From contig JAVLCC010000002.1 in the NCBI GenBank assembly GCA_031580995.1, positions 62,001 to 126,000 on the forward strand: a DNA stretch of 64,000 nucleotides, in the 5' to 3' direction. Shown here piece by piece: positions 52,989-62,355 of this stretch; within the stretch, counting starts at the first letter, position 1; each line of letters begins with the position of its first letter. The notes under the pieces are model-generated. The model was not told the DNA's origin, did not search any database, and saw only the letters and a list, made by a program, of their open reading frames with translations. The stretch is from CAJXVY01 sp031580995 (GTDB taxonomy: Bacteria; Actinomycetota; Actinomycetes; Actinomycetales; Microbacteriaceae). A program made the position numbers and the translations under genes.

Positions 52989-54617
52989 CTAGTGAGAAAC
53001 AGACTTTCCGACGTTGGCGCCGGTGAGACTGCGAACCTCTAGCTCTGCGTAGTAACCCGCATTGGTCTCGTTGGAGGTAATTGTTCCCAACCAGCCCATG
53101 AAGAAACCAAATGGGATTGAGATCAATCCTGGGTTTCTCAGTGGGAAGATGTTGATGTCAATTCCTGTGTCCAACGGGATGAAGCTGTTGGCAGCTCCCG
53201 TGAAGTTTGGTGAAAGCATCAGCAAGAACAATGCCATTCCCAAACCACCGTAGATTGCAAATACCGCACCTCTGGTATTGAATCTCTTCCAGAACATGGT
53301 GAGCAATACAGCAGGCAGGTTTCCACTGGCAGCAATAGCGAAGGCCAATCCCACCAAGAACGCAACGTTCAGCCCCTGAGCGGAAATCGCCAAGATAATT
53401 GCCAAAACTCCAATTACCAGCGCTGCAACACGAGCTGCCCTCACTTCTTCAGCCTCAGTTGCCTTACCCTTGCGAATTACCTTCGCATACAGGTCATGGG
53501 CAAATGAGGTGGAGCTCGCGAGAGTCAATCCGGATACTGTTGCCAGAATCACAGCGAAGGCGATGGCACCGATGAAGGCAAGCAGGACTGCGCCTCCTAG
53601 GCTTCCTTCTCCTCCACCGAGTGCAAGTGCTAGCTGCGGAGCGGCAACGTTGCTGTCTACAGCTAACACTTCTCGAGGAACCAAGGCAGCTGCACCGAAT
53701 CCCAAAGCGATGGTCATCAGGTAGAAAGCACCGATGTTTCCAATGGCCCAGTTAACACTCTTGCGAGCAACCTTCGAGCTTGGAACGGTGTAGAAACGAA
53801 TCAAGATGTGTGGAAGACCCGAAGTTCCCAGCACAAGAGCAAGTGCTAGCGATATCAGGTCAATCTTTCCAATCAGAGTCGCTATCGGATCACCCGCTAT
53901 GTCAGGACCAAACCTTCCACCGGGTTCCAAAAACGCCATTCCCGCGCCACTCATCTCGGCTGCCCTGTCCAACAAGCCGTTGATGTTGAAATCGAAGTTC
54001 CACAAAACCATCACGGTCATCAAAGTTGCACCTGTGATCAACAAAAACGCCTGGGTGATCTGAACATAACTGGTTCCACGCATACCACCTACGGTTACGT
54101 AGAGAATCATCAAAAGGCCAACACCCACGATGACCCAGTTTTTGGCATCTGGGTCAGTGAAGCCAAGCAACAATGCAACCAGTGCTCCAGCACCCACCAT
54201 CTGCGCTAGCAGATAGAAAACGCTAACAACCACTGTTGAAGTTGCGGCAGCTGTTCTCACGGGACGCTGGCTCATTCTGAATGAAACAACGTCACCCATT
54301 GTGTATCGACCAGAGTTTCTCAGTGGCTCAGCAACCAGCAATAGAGCCAGTAGCCATGCAACCAAGAATCCGATTGAATACAGGAATCCGTCGAATCCAA
54401 ACAGTGAGATCAAACCAGCGATACCCAAGAAGCTGGCAGCTGACATATAGTCAGCGGAAATTGCCAAACCATTTTGGAATCCACTTAGTGATCCACCAGC
54501 ATTGAAAAAGTCTCCAGACTTTTTACTCTGCTGGTTTGCACGATAAACCATGTACATCGTGACCAAAATAAAGACAACAAACAGGGTTGTCGCTAGAACT
54601 GATGAATCTATGGTCAT
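52989..54617 (-). CDS. Sodium/solute symporter, acetate/monocarboxylate type (ActP/MctC-like)
   Basis: 542 residues with about 13 transmembrane helices of the SSS family. GDFFNAGGSLSGFQNGLAIS, GSGLPHILIRFYTV-like GTSGLPHILIRFYTVP, and SSTSFAHDLY are typical of acetate permeases and of the Corynebacterium MctC carrier for acetate, pyruvate and propionate. The upstream DUF485 gene overlaps it by four bases, the usual partner arrangement. With acs at the far end of the window this suggests acetate use, though substrate is not proven. Confidence 0.88.
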   Translation of the reverse strand: MTIDSSVLATTLFVVFILVTMYMVYRANQQSKKSGDFFNAGGSLSGFQNGLAISADYMSAASFLGIAGLISLFGFDGFLYSIGFLVAWLLALLLVAEPLRNSGRYTMGDVVSFRMSQRPVRTAAATSTVVVSVFYLLAQMVGAGALVALLLGFTDPDAKNWVIVGVGLLMILYVTVGGMRGTSYVQITQAFLLITGATLMTVMVLWNFDFNINGLLDRAAEMSGAGMAFLEPGGRFGPDIAGDPIATLIGKIDLISLALALVLGTSGLPHILIRFYTVPSSKVARKSVNWAIGNIGAFYLMTIALGFGAAALVPREVLAVDSNVAAPQLALALGGGEGSLGGAVLLAFIGAIAFAVILATVSGLTLASSTSFAHDLYAKVIRKGKATEAEEVRAARVAALVIGVLAIILAISAQGLNVAFLVGLAFAIAASGNLPAVLLTMFWKRFNTRGAVFAIYGGLGMALFLLMLSPNFTGAANSFIPLDTGIDINIFPLRNPGLISIPFGFFMGWLGTITSNETNAGYYAELEVRSLTGANVGKSVSH

Positions 54618-54943
54618 GCTTCCAACTCCCTTTCAATTTTCTCTTTCAGTTCAGCACCTGGACCATCAAGGTTTTTGGTGGAGTAACGGTCGTAGAGCCA
54701 TGCAATACCGAACGTTGTCACAAACTGCAAGATAGCCAGCACGAATGCGAGGTTGAAATTTCCAAACACCGGAGTTGAAACGAGATCGCGAGCGAAAGTC
54801 GTCAACATAATGAATGAGAAGTACCAAACAAGGAATCCCAATGCCATTGGGAATGCAAATGATCTATATCGTTTGCGGTGAGCGGCGAACTCTTCGGAAT
54901 CCTGGAACTTGATCCAGATTTCCTCTTGGTTTTTAGTCTCCAA
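54614..54943 (-). CDS. DUF485 small membrane protein
   Basis: 109 residues with two hydrophobic helices (about 30-55 and 65-85) between charged ends; contains FAFPMALGFLVWYFSFIMLT, typical of DUF485. Always found beside ActP/MctC-type symporters and probably assists them. TTG start with AAAGGAG five bases upstream. Confidence 0.88.
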   Translation of the reverse strand: METKNQEEIWIKFQDSEEFAAHRKRYRSFAFPMALGFLVWYFSFIMLTTFARDLVSTPVFGNFNLAFVLAILQFVTTFGIAWLYDRYSTKNLDGPGAELKEKIERELEA

Positions 54944-55062
54944 TAGAACTCCTTTGTTCTACATTGCCAACACCGTTGTCAGCAACTGAGGCTTTTGCCC
55001 TGAGCAAACTTTACACTTGAAAAAAAGTTCCCGTTTTGAGGTTTTAAGAGAAATTCATCAGG

Positions 55063-56502
55063 TTAACAAACCAATTTTTGGGGGACAGAACCGTCCACCA
55101 AATAATCATTAATCTGACCATCGATGCAATTCACTCCCTGGCCAAAAATCGTGTGCCCTTCACCTTCATAGGTCAACAACAGAGCACCTTCCAAAATCTG
55201 ACTGAGGCTCTGTGCTTGAGGGTATGGAGTGGCTGGGTCTCCGGTTGTTCCAATCACCAATGGTGTGGCATTTGTTGCCACTGTGAAATCAAGAGTGTCA
55301 CTCGGTGGGGCTCCTGGCCATTGCGCACACATCAGGTGTCCATCCTGCCAAGATTCACCAAAGACCTCGCTCAGGTTTATAAGCTCTTGATTGAGCTCGC
55401 TGACATCTTCTTCGTCTGAGCTCAATCGACTATCGGCGCAGTTGATAGCGATATTGGCATCAATGAGATTTCCCCTGTATGTTCCATCGCTTTCGCGCTC
55501 GTTATAAAAATCAGCCAGGAACATCATCCTTTCTCCCTCGCCCTCTAGTAAATCCGCAAATCCATCGCTGAGAATCGACCAAGCCTGCTGCTGATACAAA
55601 GCGGCGATGATGGCGGTAACCAAACCCGAACTGGTGAGCTCTCGATCTCCAACCTCTATTGGGTTTTGGGCTATGGAATCAAAAAGTGAGCCAACGGTTT
55701 GCTTAGCTGAATCCAAATCCTCTCCCAGCGGGCAATCATTTTCAATGCAGTCGCTCAGATAGTTATCGAAGGCACGATCAAAACCCTGGAGCTGGTTAAT
55801 GGTTGCCTGTCTCGCATCAATGGTTGGATCAACTGCACCGTCTAATACGAACCTGCCAACTGTTTCTGGAAAAAGTGCCAGATAGGTGGCTGCAAGTTCA
55901 GTTCCATAGGAATAGCCGATGAAGTTCACTTTTTCAATATCCATTAGCAATCGAATTAGCTCTAAGTCTCTCGCTGTGTCCCTGGTTCCGACGTATTCCA
56001 AAATCGCACCACTGTTTTGTTGACAGTTTTCAATATAGGAACCGATGACCTTTTTAGATTGTGCGGTTGAATCTGCCTGTCCATAAAGCAATTCATCTTT
56101 GAGTTGATCATCTGGACAGCTAACCGCTGTTGACTCACCGACCCCTCTTGGATCAAAAGTTATGAGATCAAAATTTTCAATGACGGTTTCTGTGGCGATA
56201 TTTGAGCCACTGTCCCTCATCCATTGATTGGCGCTGACTCCAGGACCACCGGGGTTTAGAAAAACGGCTTCATTCGTATTGGGGTTATTTAGCCTGAGTA
56301 AAGAAAGTGTTATCGACTCAAATTCTGGAAACTCCCAGTCCAGTGGTGCTTGAATTTCGGCACACTCATAATCCCCGCACTGCTCCCACTCAATTTCTTG
56401 CGAGAAATAATCAACTTGCTGAGGCTCGGGTGGCTGAGTATCAACATCAACTGGGGCGCAGGCTGCAAGAATTAGTGGGGTGAGTAACCAGAGTTTTTTC
56501 AA
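55063..56502 (-). CDS. Secreted lipoprotein alpha/beta hydrolase, tripeptidyl-aminopeptidase-like
   Basis: 479 residues with a lipoprotein signal (LAAC, Cys 15), so attached outside the membrane. An alpha/beta hydrolase fold follows: oxyanion FLNPGGPGVSA, nucleophile in FIGYSYGTELAA, catalytic Asp in IGTTGDPATPYPQA and His in YEGEGHTIFG; the C-terminus matches the TAP-like domain of Streptomyces-type tripeptidyl aminopeptidases. Probably degrades peptides outside the cell, but this family includes other hydrolases. Start overlaps holB by four bases. Confidence 0.85.
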   Translation of the reverse strand: MKKLWLLTPLILAACAPVDVDTQPPEPQQVDYFSQEIEWEQCGDYECAEIQAPLDWEFPEFESITLSLLRLNNPNTNEAVFLNPGGPGVSANQWMRDSGSNIATETVIENFDLITFDPRGVGESTAVSCPDDQLKDELLYGQADSTAQSKKVIGSYIENCQQNSGAILEYVGTRDTARDLELIRLLMDIEKVNFIGYSYGTELAATYLALFPETVGRFVLDGAVDPTIDARQATINQLQGFDRAFDNYLSDCIENDCPLGEDLDSAKQTVGSLFDSIAQNPIEVGDRELTSSGLVTAIIAALYQQQAWSILSDGFADLLEGEGERMMFLADFYNERESDGTYRGNLIDANIAINCADSRLSSDEEDVSELNQELINLSEVFGESWQDGHLMCAQWPGAPPSDTLDFTVATNATPLVIGTTGDPATPYPQAQSLSQILEGALLLTYEGEGHTIFGQGVNCIDGQINDYLVDGSVPQKLVC

Positions 56503-57650
56503 TTACCCCAGCCTCTAAAAATCATTGAGGTGGCCATAGATTCCAAAACCAACAGGTCTCTGACGTTTTTCTCGATTCTCTCTCGAGCTAACTTAATTTC
56601 TTCCAAGATATTCAATGTCTGCTCTACCTTGCTCGCCCTAGCTCGAAGCTCAATCGCATCTCTGATGCTTTCATTGATTAGCTCGCCAGCGGCTCCCAAT
56701 TGAACTCTTGCGATGTCTCTAAATACGCTTGCTAGATCCAACAGGATTCGATCCAGACCATCTCGGATGGCTCTGGTCTCTTTTCGCTTTTGGTTTTCGG
56801 TGAGCTTTCTTAGCTCCGCGCGAAGCTGTTGGGGAACTTTGTCATCCGGGGCCAAACCCAAAGAAGCCATCAGGCTTTGCTTTTCTTGCAAGGCCTCCTC
56901 TTCGGCCATCGCTTCACCGTCTTTTTTAGCAAGCTCTAGCCAACGCTCGGCTGCCATCATGGCTTTCCCTAAATCAGAAATCCCAAGCGCTATCTGAATG
57001 CTCTCCGCTCTTCTCTCTCGAGCGTCAAAACTATTGGCAAGTCTTCTGGCCATGCCAATATGAGATTGAGATTCTCTGGCCACATTCAAAGCCAGCTCGG
57101 CCTCGACGCCTTCTTTTTCAATAAGCAGGGTTGCGACCTCTTGGGCTGAGGGAACAGTCAGGTTTAGTTTTCTAACTCTTGAGCGGATAGTTGGAAGCAT
57201 GTCCATTTCGCTTGGTGCACACAATAACCAAATGGTTTTCTCTGGAGGTTCCTCCAATGCCTTCAATAAGACATTCGAGCTTCGCTCAGCCATCCGATCG
57301 GCATCTTCAATCAGCATCACCCGATAGCCACCGGTTGATGAACCAAGTGAACTTGACCCAACCAGCTCTCTAACCTCATCGATCGTTATAACCACCCTGT
57401 CAGTGGTCAAAATAGATAGATCAGGGTGATTTCCAGAGAGCACCAATTGGCAGTCTTTGCATTCACCACAACCGTGATTTTTACAAATCAAAGATTGTGC
57501 GAAGGCTCTTGCCATATTTGACCTGCCAGAACCGGGTGGACCAACAAACAGCCATGCGTGGTGGACTCCAGATATCTTGTCGCTCAGCGCATGCTGCAAC
57601 TGATCAACCGCTTCGGGCTGACCCAATAAATCAGCGAACGCTCCAGACAC
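56499..57650 (-). CDS. holB: DNA polymerase III delta' subunit
   Basis: 383-residue clamp-loader AAA+ protein. The P-loop is degenerate (GPPGSGRSN, Arg for Lys), as in delta' which does not hydrolyse ATP; a zinc cluster of Cys residues (CKNHGCGECKDC) and the SNVLLKALEEPPEKTIWLLC stretch follow. Overlaps the hydrolase gene; five bases after tmk. Confidence 0.94.
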   Translation of the reverse strand: MSGAFADLLGQPEAVDQLQHALSDKISGVHHAWLFVGPPGSGRSNMARAFAQSLICKNHGCGECKDCQLVLSGNHPDLSILTTDRVVITIDEVRELVGSSSLGSSTGGYRVMLIEDADRMAERSSNVLLKALEEPPEKTIWLLCAPSEMDMLPTIRSRVRKLNLTVPSAQEVATLLIEKEGVEAELALNVARESQSHIGMARRLANSFDARERRAESIQIALGISDLGKAMMAAERWLELAKKDGEAMAEEEALQEKQSLMASLGLAPDDKVPQQLRAELRKLTENQKRKETRAIRDGLDRILLDLASVFRDIARVQLGAAGELINESIRDAIELRARASKVEQTLNILEEIKLARERIEKNVRDLLVLESMATSMIFRGWGN

Positions 57651-57654
57651 TTAT

Positions 57655-58266
57655 TTATCCAAACCTTTTTTCCAACTCGGCAATCAGCTTTTCAGAAATC
57701 TGTTCAACAGTCTCCGATGCATCCAAAACCATAAATCGATCAGGTTCGTTTTCAGCCAGAGTTAGATACGCCTCACGGGCTCTTTCAAAAAAATCGACCT
57801 TTTCTTGTTCCAACCGGTCGGGACCGGTTCCAGTTAGGTTTCTCCTGGATATTGCCTGCTCTGCATCTAAATCCAATAACACTGTTAAATCTGGAAGCAA
57901 ATTATTAACAGCCCAAAGGGAAATGTCTCTCACTTCGTTGAGATTTAGTTCCCTCGCTGCTCCCTGATAGGCAACCGAGGAATCAAAATACCTATCAGCC
58001 AAAACCACTTTGCCCTCACCCAGTGCTGGTCTGATTTTTGTCTCCACGTGATGAGCTCTGTCCGCTGCATATAACAACGCCTCACTTCTGGAGGAGACCT
58101 CACCTTTTCTGTGTAGTAAAAGATGTCTTATTTCTTGACCTAGGTCAGTTCCACCGGGTTCAAAAGAGCGAATGAACGGCAGGCTTTTTTTATTGAGCCA
58201 GCTTTCGACAATATCGATTTGGGTTGACTTGCCAACACCATCGATGCCTTCGAAGGTGATGAACAT
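57655..58266 (-). CDS. tmk: Thymidylate kinase
   Basis: Phosphorylates dTMP to dTDP. I start at ATG 58266 (MFITFEGIDGVGKSTQ), giving 203 residues, as for the family; DRYFDSSVAYQGAAR and the LID Arg residues are present. A frame extending to 58335 lies within topA. Starts a few bases after the topA stop. Confidence 0.96.
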   Translation of the reverse strand: MFITFEGIDGVGKSTQIDIVESWLNKKSLPFIRSFEPGGTDLGQEIRHLLLHRKGEVSSRSEALLYAADRAHHVETKIRPALGEGKVVLADRYFDSSVAYQGAARELNLNEVRDISLWAVNNLLPDLTVLLDLDAEQAISRRNLTGTGPDRLEQEKVDFFERAREAYLTLAENEPDRFMVLDASETVEQISEKLIAELEKRFG

Positions 58267-58270
58267 TTTT

Positions 58271-60862
58271 CTACTTTCGTTTGCGCTTTGCCGCGGCTTT
58301 CGGTTTTTGACCCGGCTCAACCCCAAGTTTCTCACGCCTTATAGCTAATAACTCGAAGGCTCGGTCAGAGATAAGTTCTTCTAGATTCTCATCTCCCGGG
58401 ATGGTTGCATTGATAACACCATCGGTCACATAATCACCAAACTGACCGGTTTTGGCAAACACAGGAAGCTGGCTGGCTGGATCTTCACCGAATTCTTTTA
58501 GTGGTGTGGAGGCAGTTCTTCGCCCACCATATTTTGGCTGAGCGAAAATCTGCTCGGCTTCTTCAACAGTGATTGTCAAAAGCTTCTGCTCATCATCGAT
58601 GCTTCTAGAGTCATTACCTTTTTTCAGGTATGGACCATATCTTCCATTCTGAGCGGTGATCATCTTGCCTTCTGGATCCTCGCCAACTTCTCTTGGCAGA
58701 CTCAAAAGTTCTAAAGCCTCTTCGTAGGTGACCTCCGCTGGGGACATGGTTTTAAACAATGAGGCTGTTTTTGGTTTCTTATTATCCTCATCTTGGATTT
58801 GCACATAAGGGCCATAGCGACCGTCTTTGACCACTATTGGCTTTCCGCTTTCTGGGTCATCGCCCAAAACTCTGTCTCCACCAACTGGGGCCTCAATTAA
58901 TTCTTGTGCTTTTTCTGGGGTTAGCTCATCAGGGGCCATGCCATCAGGGATGTTTACAATCCGCCTGCCATTTTCATCAAAACCCTCATCTTCAGGGCTA
59001 CCGCTGACCTCTATATAAGGACCATATTTCCCAGTCCTAAGCGTGACCCCCTCTGAGATTTCAAAACTGTTTATTTCTCTTGGGTCTCTGTCTCCAACAT
59101 TTTCAATGATGCTGGTTAGGCCCTTTTCTCCCTCACCGAAATAAAACTCTGTAAGCCAAGTGGATCTATTTAGTTCACCAGTTGCAATTCGGTCCAAATC
59201 CGCTTCCATGCCTGCGGTGAAGTCGTATTCAATTAGATCTCCGAAGTTTTGCTCCAAAAACCTGGTTACGGTGAAAGCAATCCACTCCGGAACCAAAGCA
59301 CTTCCCTGCTTGGAGACATAACCCTTATTCAAAATCGTGGAAATAATCGCGGCATAGGTGCTTGGTCTTCCAATACCTGCCTCCTCCAAGGCTTTCACCA
59401 GAGAAGCCTCCGTGTATCTTGCAGGAGGTTGGGTTGAGTGATCTTTGGCCTCGAGAGACGCTATTTCCAAACTCTCTCCCTCTGAAACAGCGGGCAGCTT
59501 GGCCGATTGATTTTGGTCTTTCTCTTCAACTTCGTAGGCGGCCATGAAACCTTTGAATAAAACAACCGTTCCGCTGGCACTAAAGACGTACTCTCTGTCT
59601 TTTGACAAACCAAGCCTGACTGAAGTTGTTGAAAGCTTCGCTTCCAACATTTGTGAGGCTATGGTGCGCTTATAAATCAAGTCATAAAGCGAAATAGCTT
59701 TGGGGGATAAAGACTTTGGGAGATCCGCTGGTGATAAAAAGCTGTCCCCACTGGGTCTAATTGCCTCGTGAGCTTCCTGAGCGTTTTTATTAGAAGACCC
59801 ATATTGACGAGGCTTTTCAGGCAGATAATCTTTGCCAAATCTTGATTCCACTTCTTTTCTGGCGGCTGAGATAGCTTGCGCAGAAAGGTTTGCCGAGTCG
59901 GTACGCATATAAGTAATGTGTCCCTCTTGATAAAGCTGCTGAGCTAGATCCATTGTTTGCTTAGCACTCAAGCCAAGCTTTCTGGAAGCATCCTGCTGCA
60001 AAGTTGAGGTAGTAAACGGAGCATAAGGTTTTCTTGTGGTGGGCTTGGCCTCAACACTGAGAACTTTCAGTGACTCCCCTGTTAGTTGCTTTTCTAAATC
60101 TTTTGCCTGCTCCACTGCCAGCACCAAGAAATCGCCATTTAGTTGACCATCGGCGTCAAAACTTTTTCCAGTGGCAAGTTTGAGCCCATCCACTGAATAA
60201 AGCTTCGCTTCAAAATCTGTCTCTGGGTGGCTAACGGTTGCCGTGACCGAAGAGTAATCGGCTGCCACATGAGCCATTCGTTCACGCTCACGTTGAACAA
60301 TCATTCTCATGGCTGGAGATTGCACACGTCCTGCAGATAGACCTCTGTTGATCTTTCTCCACAAAATCGGCGAAACCTCATAGCCATAAAGCCTGTCAAC
60401 GACTCTTCTGGTTTCTTGAGCCTGAACCAGGTTGTCATCTATGTCTCTGGTGTTTTTATAAGCCTGTTCAATGGCTTCTTTGGTGATTTCGTTGAACACC
60501 ATTCGTTTCACCGGGACCTTGGGCTTCAAAACATCCAATAGGTGCCAAGCGATTGCCTCACCTTCACGGTCTTCATCAGTTGCCAGATAAAGCTCATCGG
60601 CATCTTTCAGAGCTGATTTCAGCTCCGAGACAGTTTTTGATTTACCAGGTGAAATCTTGTAGTAGGGAGCGAAGTCATTTTCAATATCAATGGCGAATTT
60701 GCCCATTGATCCTTTTTTCTTGTCTGCTGGAACGTCTTTGGGGTCTGCTAGATCTCGGATATGACCAACACTGGCCAGCACCTCGAAATCACTGCCCAGG
60801 TATTTCTTGATTGTCTTCGCCTTGGCTGGCGACTCAACCACCACTAGCTTTTTTGACAACAC
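58271..60862 (-). CDS. topA: DNA topoisomerase I
   Basis: Relaxes negative supercoils. 863 residues: Toprim domain with VVESPAKAKTIKKYLG and DEDREGEAIAWHL, the active-site Tyr in HITYMRTDS, then four C-terminal repeats (KYGPYIEV, RYGPYVQI, RYGPYLKK, QFGDYVTD) instead of zinc ribbons, as in actinobacterial TopoI, ending in a Lys/Arg tail. First gene of topA-tmk-holB-hydrolase. Confidence 0.97.
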   Translation of the reverse strand: MLSKKLVVVESPAKAKTIKKYLGSDFEVLASVGHIRDLADPKDVPADKKKGSMGKFAIDIENDFAPYYKISPGKSKTVSELKSALKDADELYLATDEDREGEAIAWHLLDVLKPKVPVKRMVFNEITKEAIEQAYKNTRDIDDNLVQAQETRRVVDRLYGYEVSPILWRKINRGLSAGRVQSPAMRMIVQRERERMAHVAADYSSVTATVSHPETDFEAKLYSVDGLKLATGKSFDADGQLNGDFLVLAVEQAKDLEKQLTGESLKVLSVEAKPTTRKPYAPFTTSTLQQDASRKLGLSAKQTMDLAQQLYQEGHITYMRTDSANLSAQAISAARKEVESRFGKDYLPEKPRQYGSSNKNAQEAHEAIRPSGDSFLSPADLPKSLSPKAISLYDLIYKRTIASQMLEAKLSTTSVRLGLSKDREYVFSASGTVVLFKGFMAAYEVEEKDQNQSAKLPAVSEGESLEIASLEAKDHSTQPPARYTEASLVKALEEAGIGRPSTYAAIISTILNKGYVSKQGSALVPEWIAFTVTRFLEQNFGDLIEYDFTAGMEADLDRIATGELNRSTWLTEFYFGEGEKGLTSIIENVGDRDPREINSFEISEGVTLRTGKYGPYIEVSGSPEDEGFDENGRRIVNIPDGMAPDELTPEKAQELIEAPVGGDRVLGDDPESGKPIVVKDGRYGPYVQIQDEDNKKPKTASLFKTMSPAEVTYEEALELLSLPREVGEDPEGKMITAQNGRYGPYLKKGNDSRSIDDEQKLLTITVEEAEQIFAQPKYGGRRTASTPLKEFGEDPASQLPVFAKTGQFGDYVTDGVINATIPGDENLEELISDRAFELLAIRREKLGVEPGQKPKAAAKRKRK

Positions 60863-60867
60863 CTCTC

Positions 60868-61212
60868 CTATTCAGCAAATGCCTTGTAGCTGAGTCTGAA
60901 AAAACCGTGCGTTTTATCAAGCTCAACTTCGGCAACGCCATTGACAATACGACATGAAACTAGATTCAAGTCAAGTTGGCTCGCCAAATTCGATGCTCGT
61001 TCACAGGGAAAACCGATTGTTATGCCTCGGTAACTATCAGCCGTCAACAGTGCAGCCTGCTGAGTGGTGAAGGCTAAGTTATTGGAAATATAGAGAAGAT
61101 TTGAAGCCGTCGCAGAAATCGAAATCAAACTAATTGCCAAAAAGCTCAACCCCAGCATCAGCACTGAAATCGATCCTTGAGAACCGGTAGTCAACCGCAC
61201 AGGCATAGCCAT
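60868..61212 (-). CDS. TadE-like helicase/secretion-neighbourhood protein (Rv3654c-like)
   Basis: About 114 residues from ATG 61212, overlapping the TadE stop. A single N-terminal helix (GSISVLMLGLSFLAISLISI) like a prepilin leader, then a small domain with two Cys. Matches the last gene of actinobacterial tad loci. The start is uncertain: a longer frame reaches 61290, and internal starts follow. Confidence 0.75.
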   Translation of the reverse strand: MAMPVRLTTGSQGSISVLMLGLSFLAISLISISATASNLLYISNNLAFTTQQAALLTADSYRGITIGFPCERASNLASQLDLNLVSCRIVNGVAEVELDKTHGFFRLSYKAFAE

Positions 61213-61459
61213 CCAAGATTTCCAAACTCCCACTAACCAAAACACAAACCATCCCCTCCAAACGCTCCTGTGCAAAATCGCTTTCGTCACCTAAACCAGC
61301 CGCAACCGCCTGTGTTTGAGCTTGCTGCTGATTGGAAATCCGTTCCATTCCCAATTGGAAACTCCCCATCAAGGTGAGTAACAAGACCAGAAAGCTTGGG
61401 ATTACTAAAGCGAATTCAGCGGTGACAATTCCAGATTCACTCCTCCAGGGAGTCAACAC
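61130..61459 (-). CDS. TadE family pseudopilin
   Basis: 109 residues with the TadE signature SGIVTAEFALVIPSFLVLLL and one transmembrane helix. Overlaps the DUF4244 gene by 23 bases. GTG start; weak ribosome-binding site. Confidence 0.82.
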   Translation of the reverse strand: MLTPWRSESGIVTAEFALVIPSFLVLLLTLMGSFQLGMERISNQQQAQTQAVAAGLGDESDFAQERLEGMVCVLVSGSLEILDGYACAVDYRFSRIDFSADAGVELFGN

Positions 61460-61610
61460 TCAGAGCCTGATTCACCAAATCAAACAAAATTGTTCTGACC
61501 TCATCACTTCGCATAATCACCACCAATAGACCTGCGAAGGCAACCGCTGCCATCATCGCAATTGCATACTCGGCGGTTGCCGCTCCAGTTTCTTCTCTCA
61601 GTATTTTCAC
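61437..61610 (-). CDS. Flp-type pilin-like protein (DUF4244)
   Basis: A 57-residue protein too short for usual cut-offs: GTG start with AGGA upstream, KILREETGAATAEYAIAMM then a hydrophobic stretch to VVIMRS. Gly-Ala-Ala-Thr-Ala-Glu-Tyr matches the Flp prepilin cleavage motif with Glu at +5, so this is the probable pilus subunit. Lies between the F-domain protein and TadE, the usual tad order. Confidence 0.85.
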   Translation of the reverse strand: MKILREETGAATAEYAIAMMAAVAFAGLLVVIMRSDEVRTILFDLVNQALSVDSLEE

Positions 61611-61623
61611 TTTTCATTTCCTT

Positions 61624-62355
61624 TCAGATTGTTGCCATTTGAAAACTTGAAATCAGTAGAGGAAAAACGGTGATCAGCACAAAAGCAGGGAGTGAGGTGA
61701 GGCCCAGAGGAATCAAAAGCTTTACAGAATCAGTTGCCAGCAGGTTTCTCTTTTTCTCAAACTCCACCTGTTGGTTGTGTAAATACTGCTGAATCAATAT
61801 TTCAGCTAGTGGTGCCCCAGCTTGTAATGCTTTTTTAAAAACTTCTTGTTTGATTTTTAGCTCCCCAAGGGATACCCCTGCCCTTAACCGGATGGCAGAC
61901 TTTAGAGGCTTCAGAGAGGTCCTCGGCATTGAAGCGGAAAGTCTTTTACTTATTTGCCTGGATAAAACCACCCCCAAAACAAAAAGACTTATAGAAAAGC
62001 AAAAAACAATAATCCCAAGAGTTGAACCCAATGCGGAGAGTGGATTGAGGCCAATAACCTGTGCAACAGCCAAACCAATCATTGGAAGCCAGGTCAATAA
62101 CTCTCTGGTGGCCCTCGGGGTTGATGACAGGTTTTCTAATTCAGCCAAAAACCTGCGCCGCTGTTCCATGGAAACCTGCATCATCTGCAAAGCCTCGGCT
62201 ACCGGGGATCCGACCTTTATCGCCAATTCCCACAACTCCCAAAACTCTTTTCTGTCTTGGGCTGGCAATTGCTCAATTGAGCTTCGCTCAATTTCTAGTG
62301 CCTGAGCGGGCGACAACCCCGCTCTAATTCCTGAAATCAATAGGTCAACGCTCAA
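61624..62355 (-). CDS. Type II secretion F-domain membrane protein (TadC-like)
   Basis: 243 residues with about three transmembrane helices, LFVLGVVLS and a T2SF domain (GELKIKQEVFKKALQAGAPL). The tad inner-membrane platform; only one such protein is present, whereas most actinobacterial loci have TadB and TadC. Overlaps the ATPase by four bases. Confidence 0.82.
   Translation of the reverse strand: MSVDLLISGIRAGLSPAQALEIERSSIEQLPAQDRKEFWELWELAIKVGSPVAEALQMMQVSMEQRRRFLAELENLSSTPRATRELLTWLPMIGLAVAQVIGLNPLSALGSTLGIIVFCFSISLFVLGVVLSRQISKRLSASMPRTSLKPLKSAIRLRAGVSLGELKIKQEVFKKALQAGAPLAEILIQQYLHNQQVEFEKKRNLLATDSVKLLIPLGLTSLPAFVLITVFPLLISSFQMATI

Noticed and set aside
58267..58335. Longer N-terminus for tmk
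   Set aside because: Lies inside topA; the conserved kinase begins at MFITFEGIDG.
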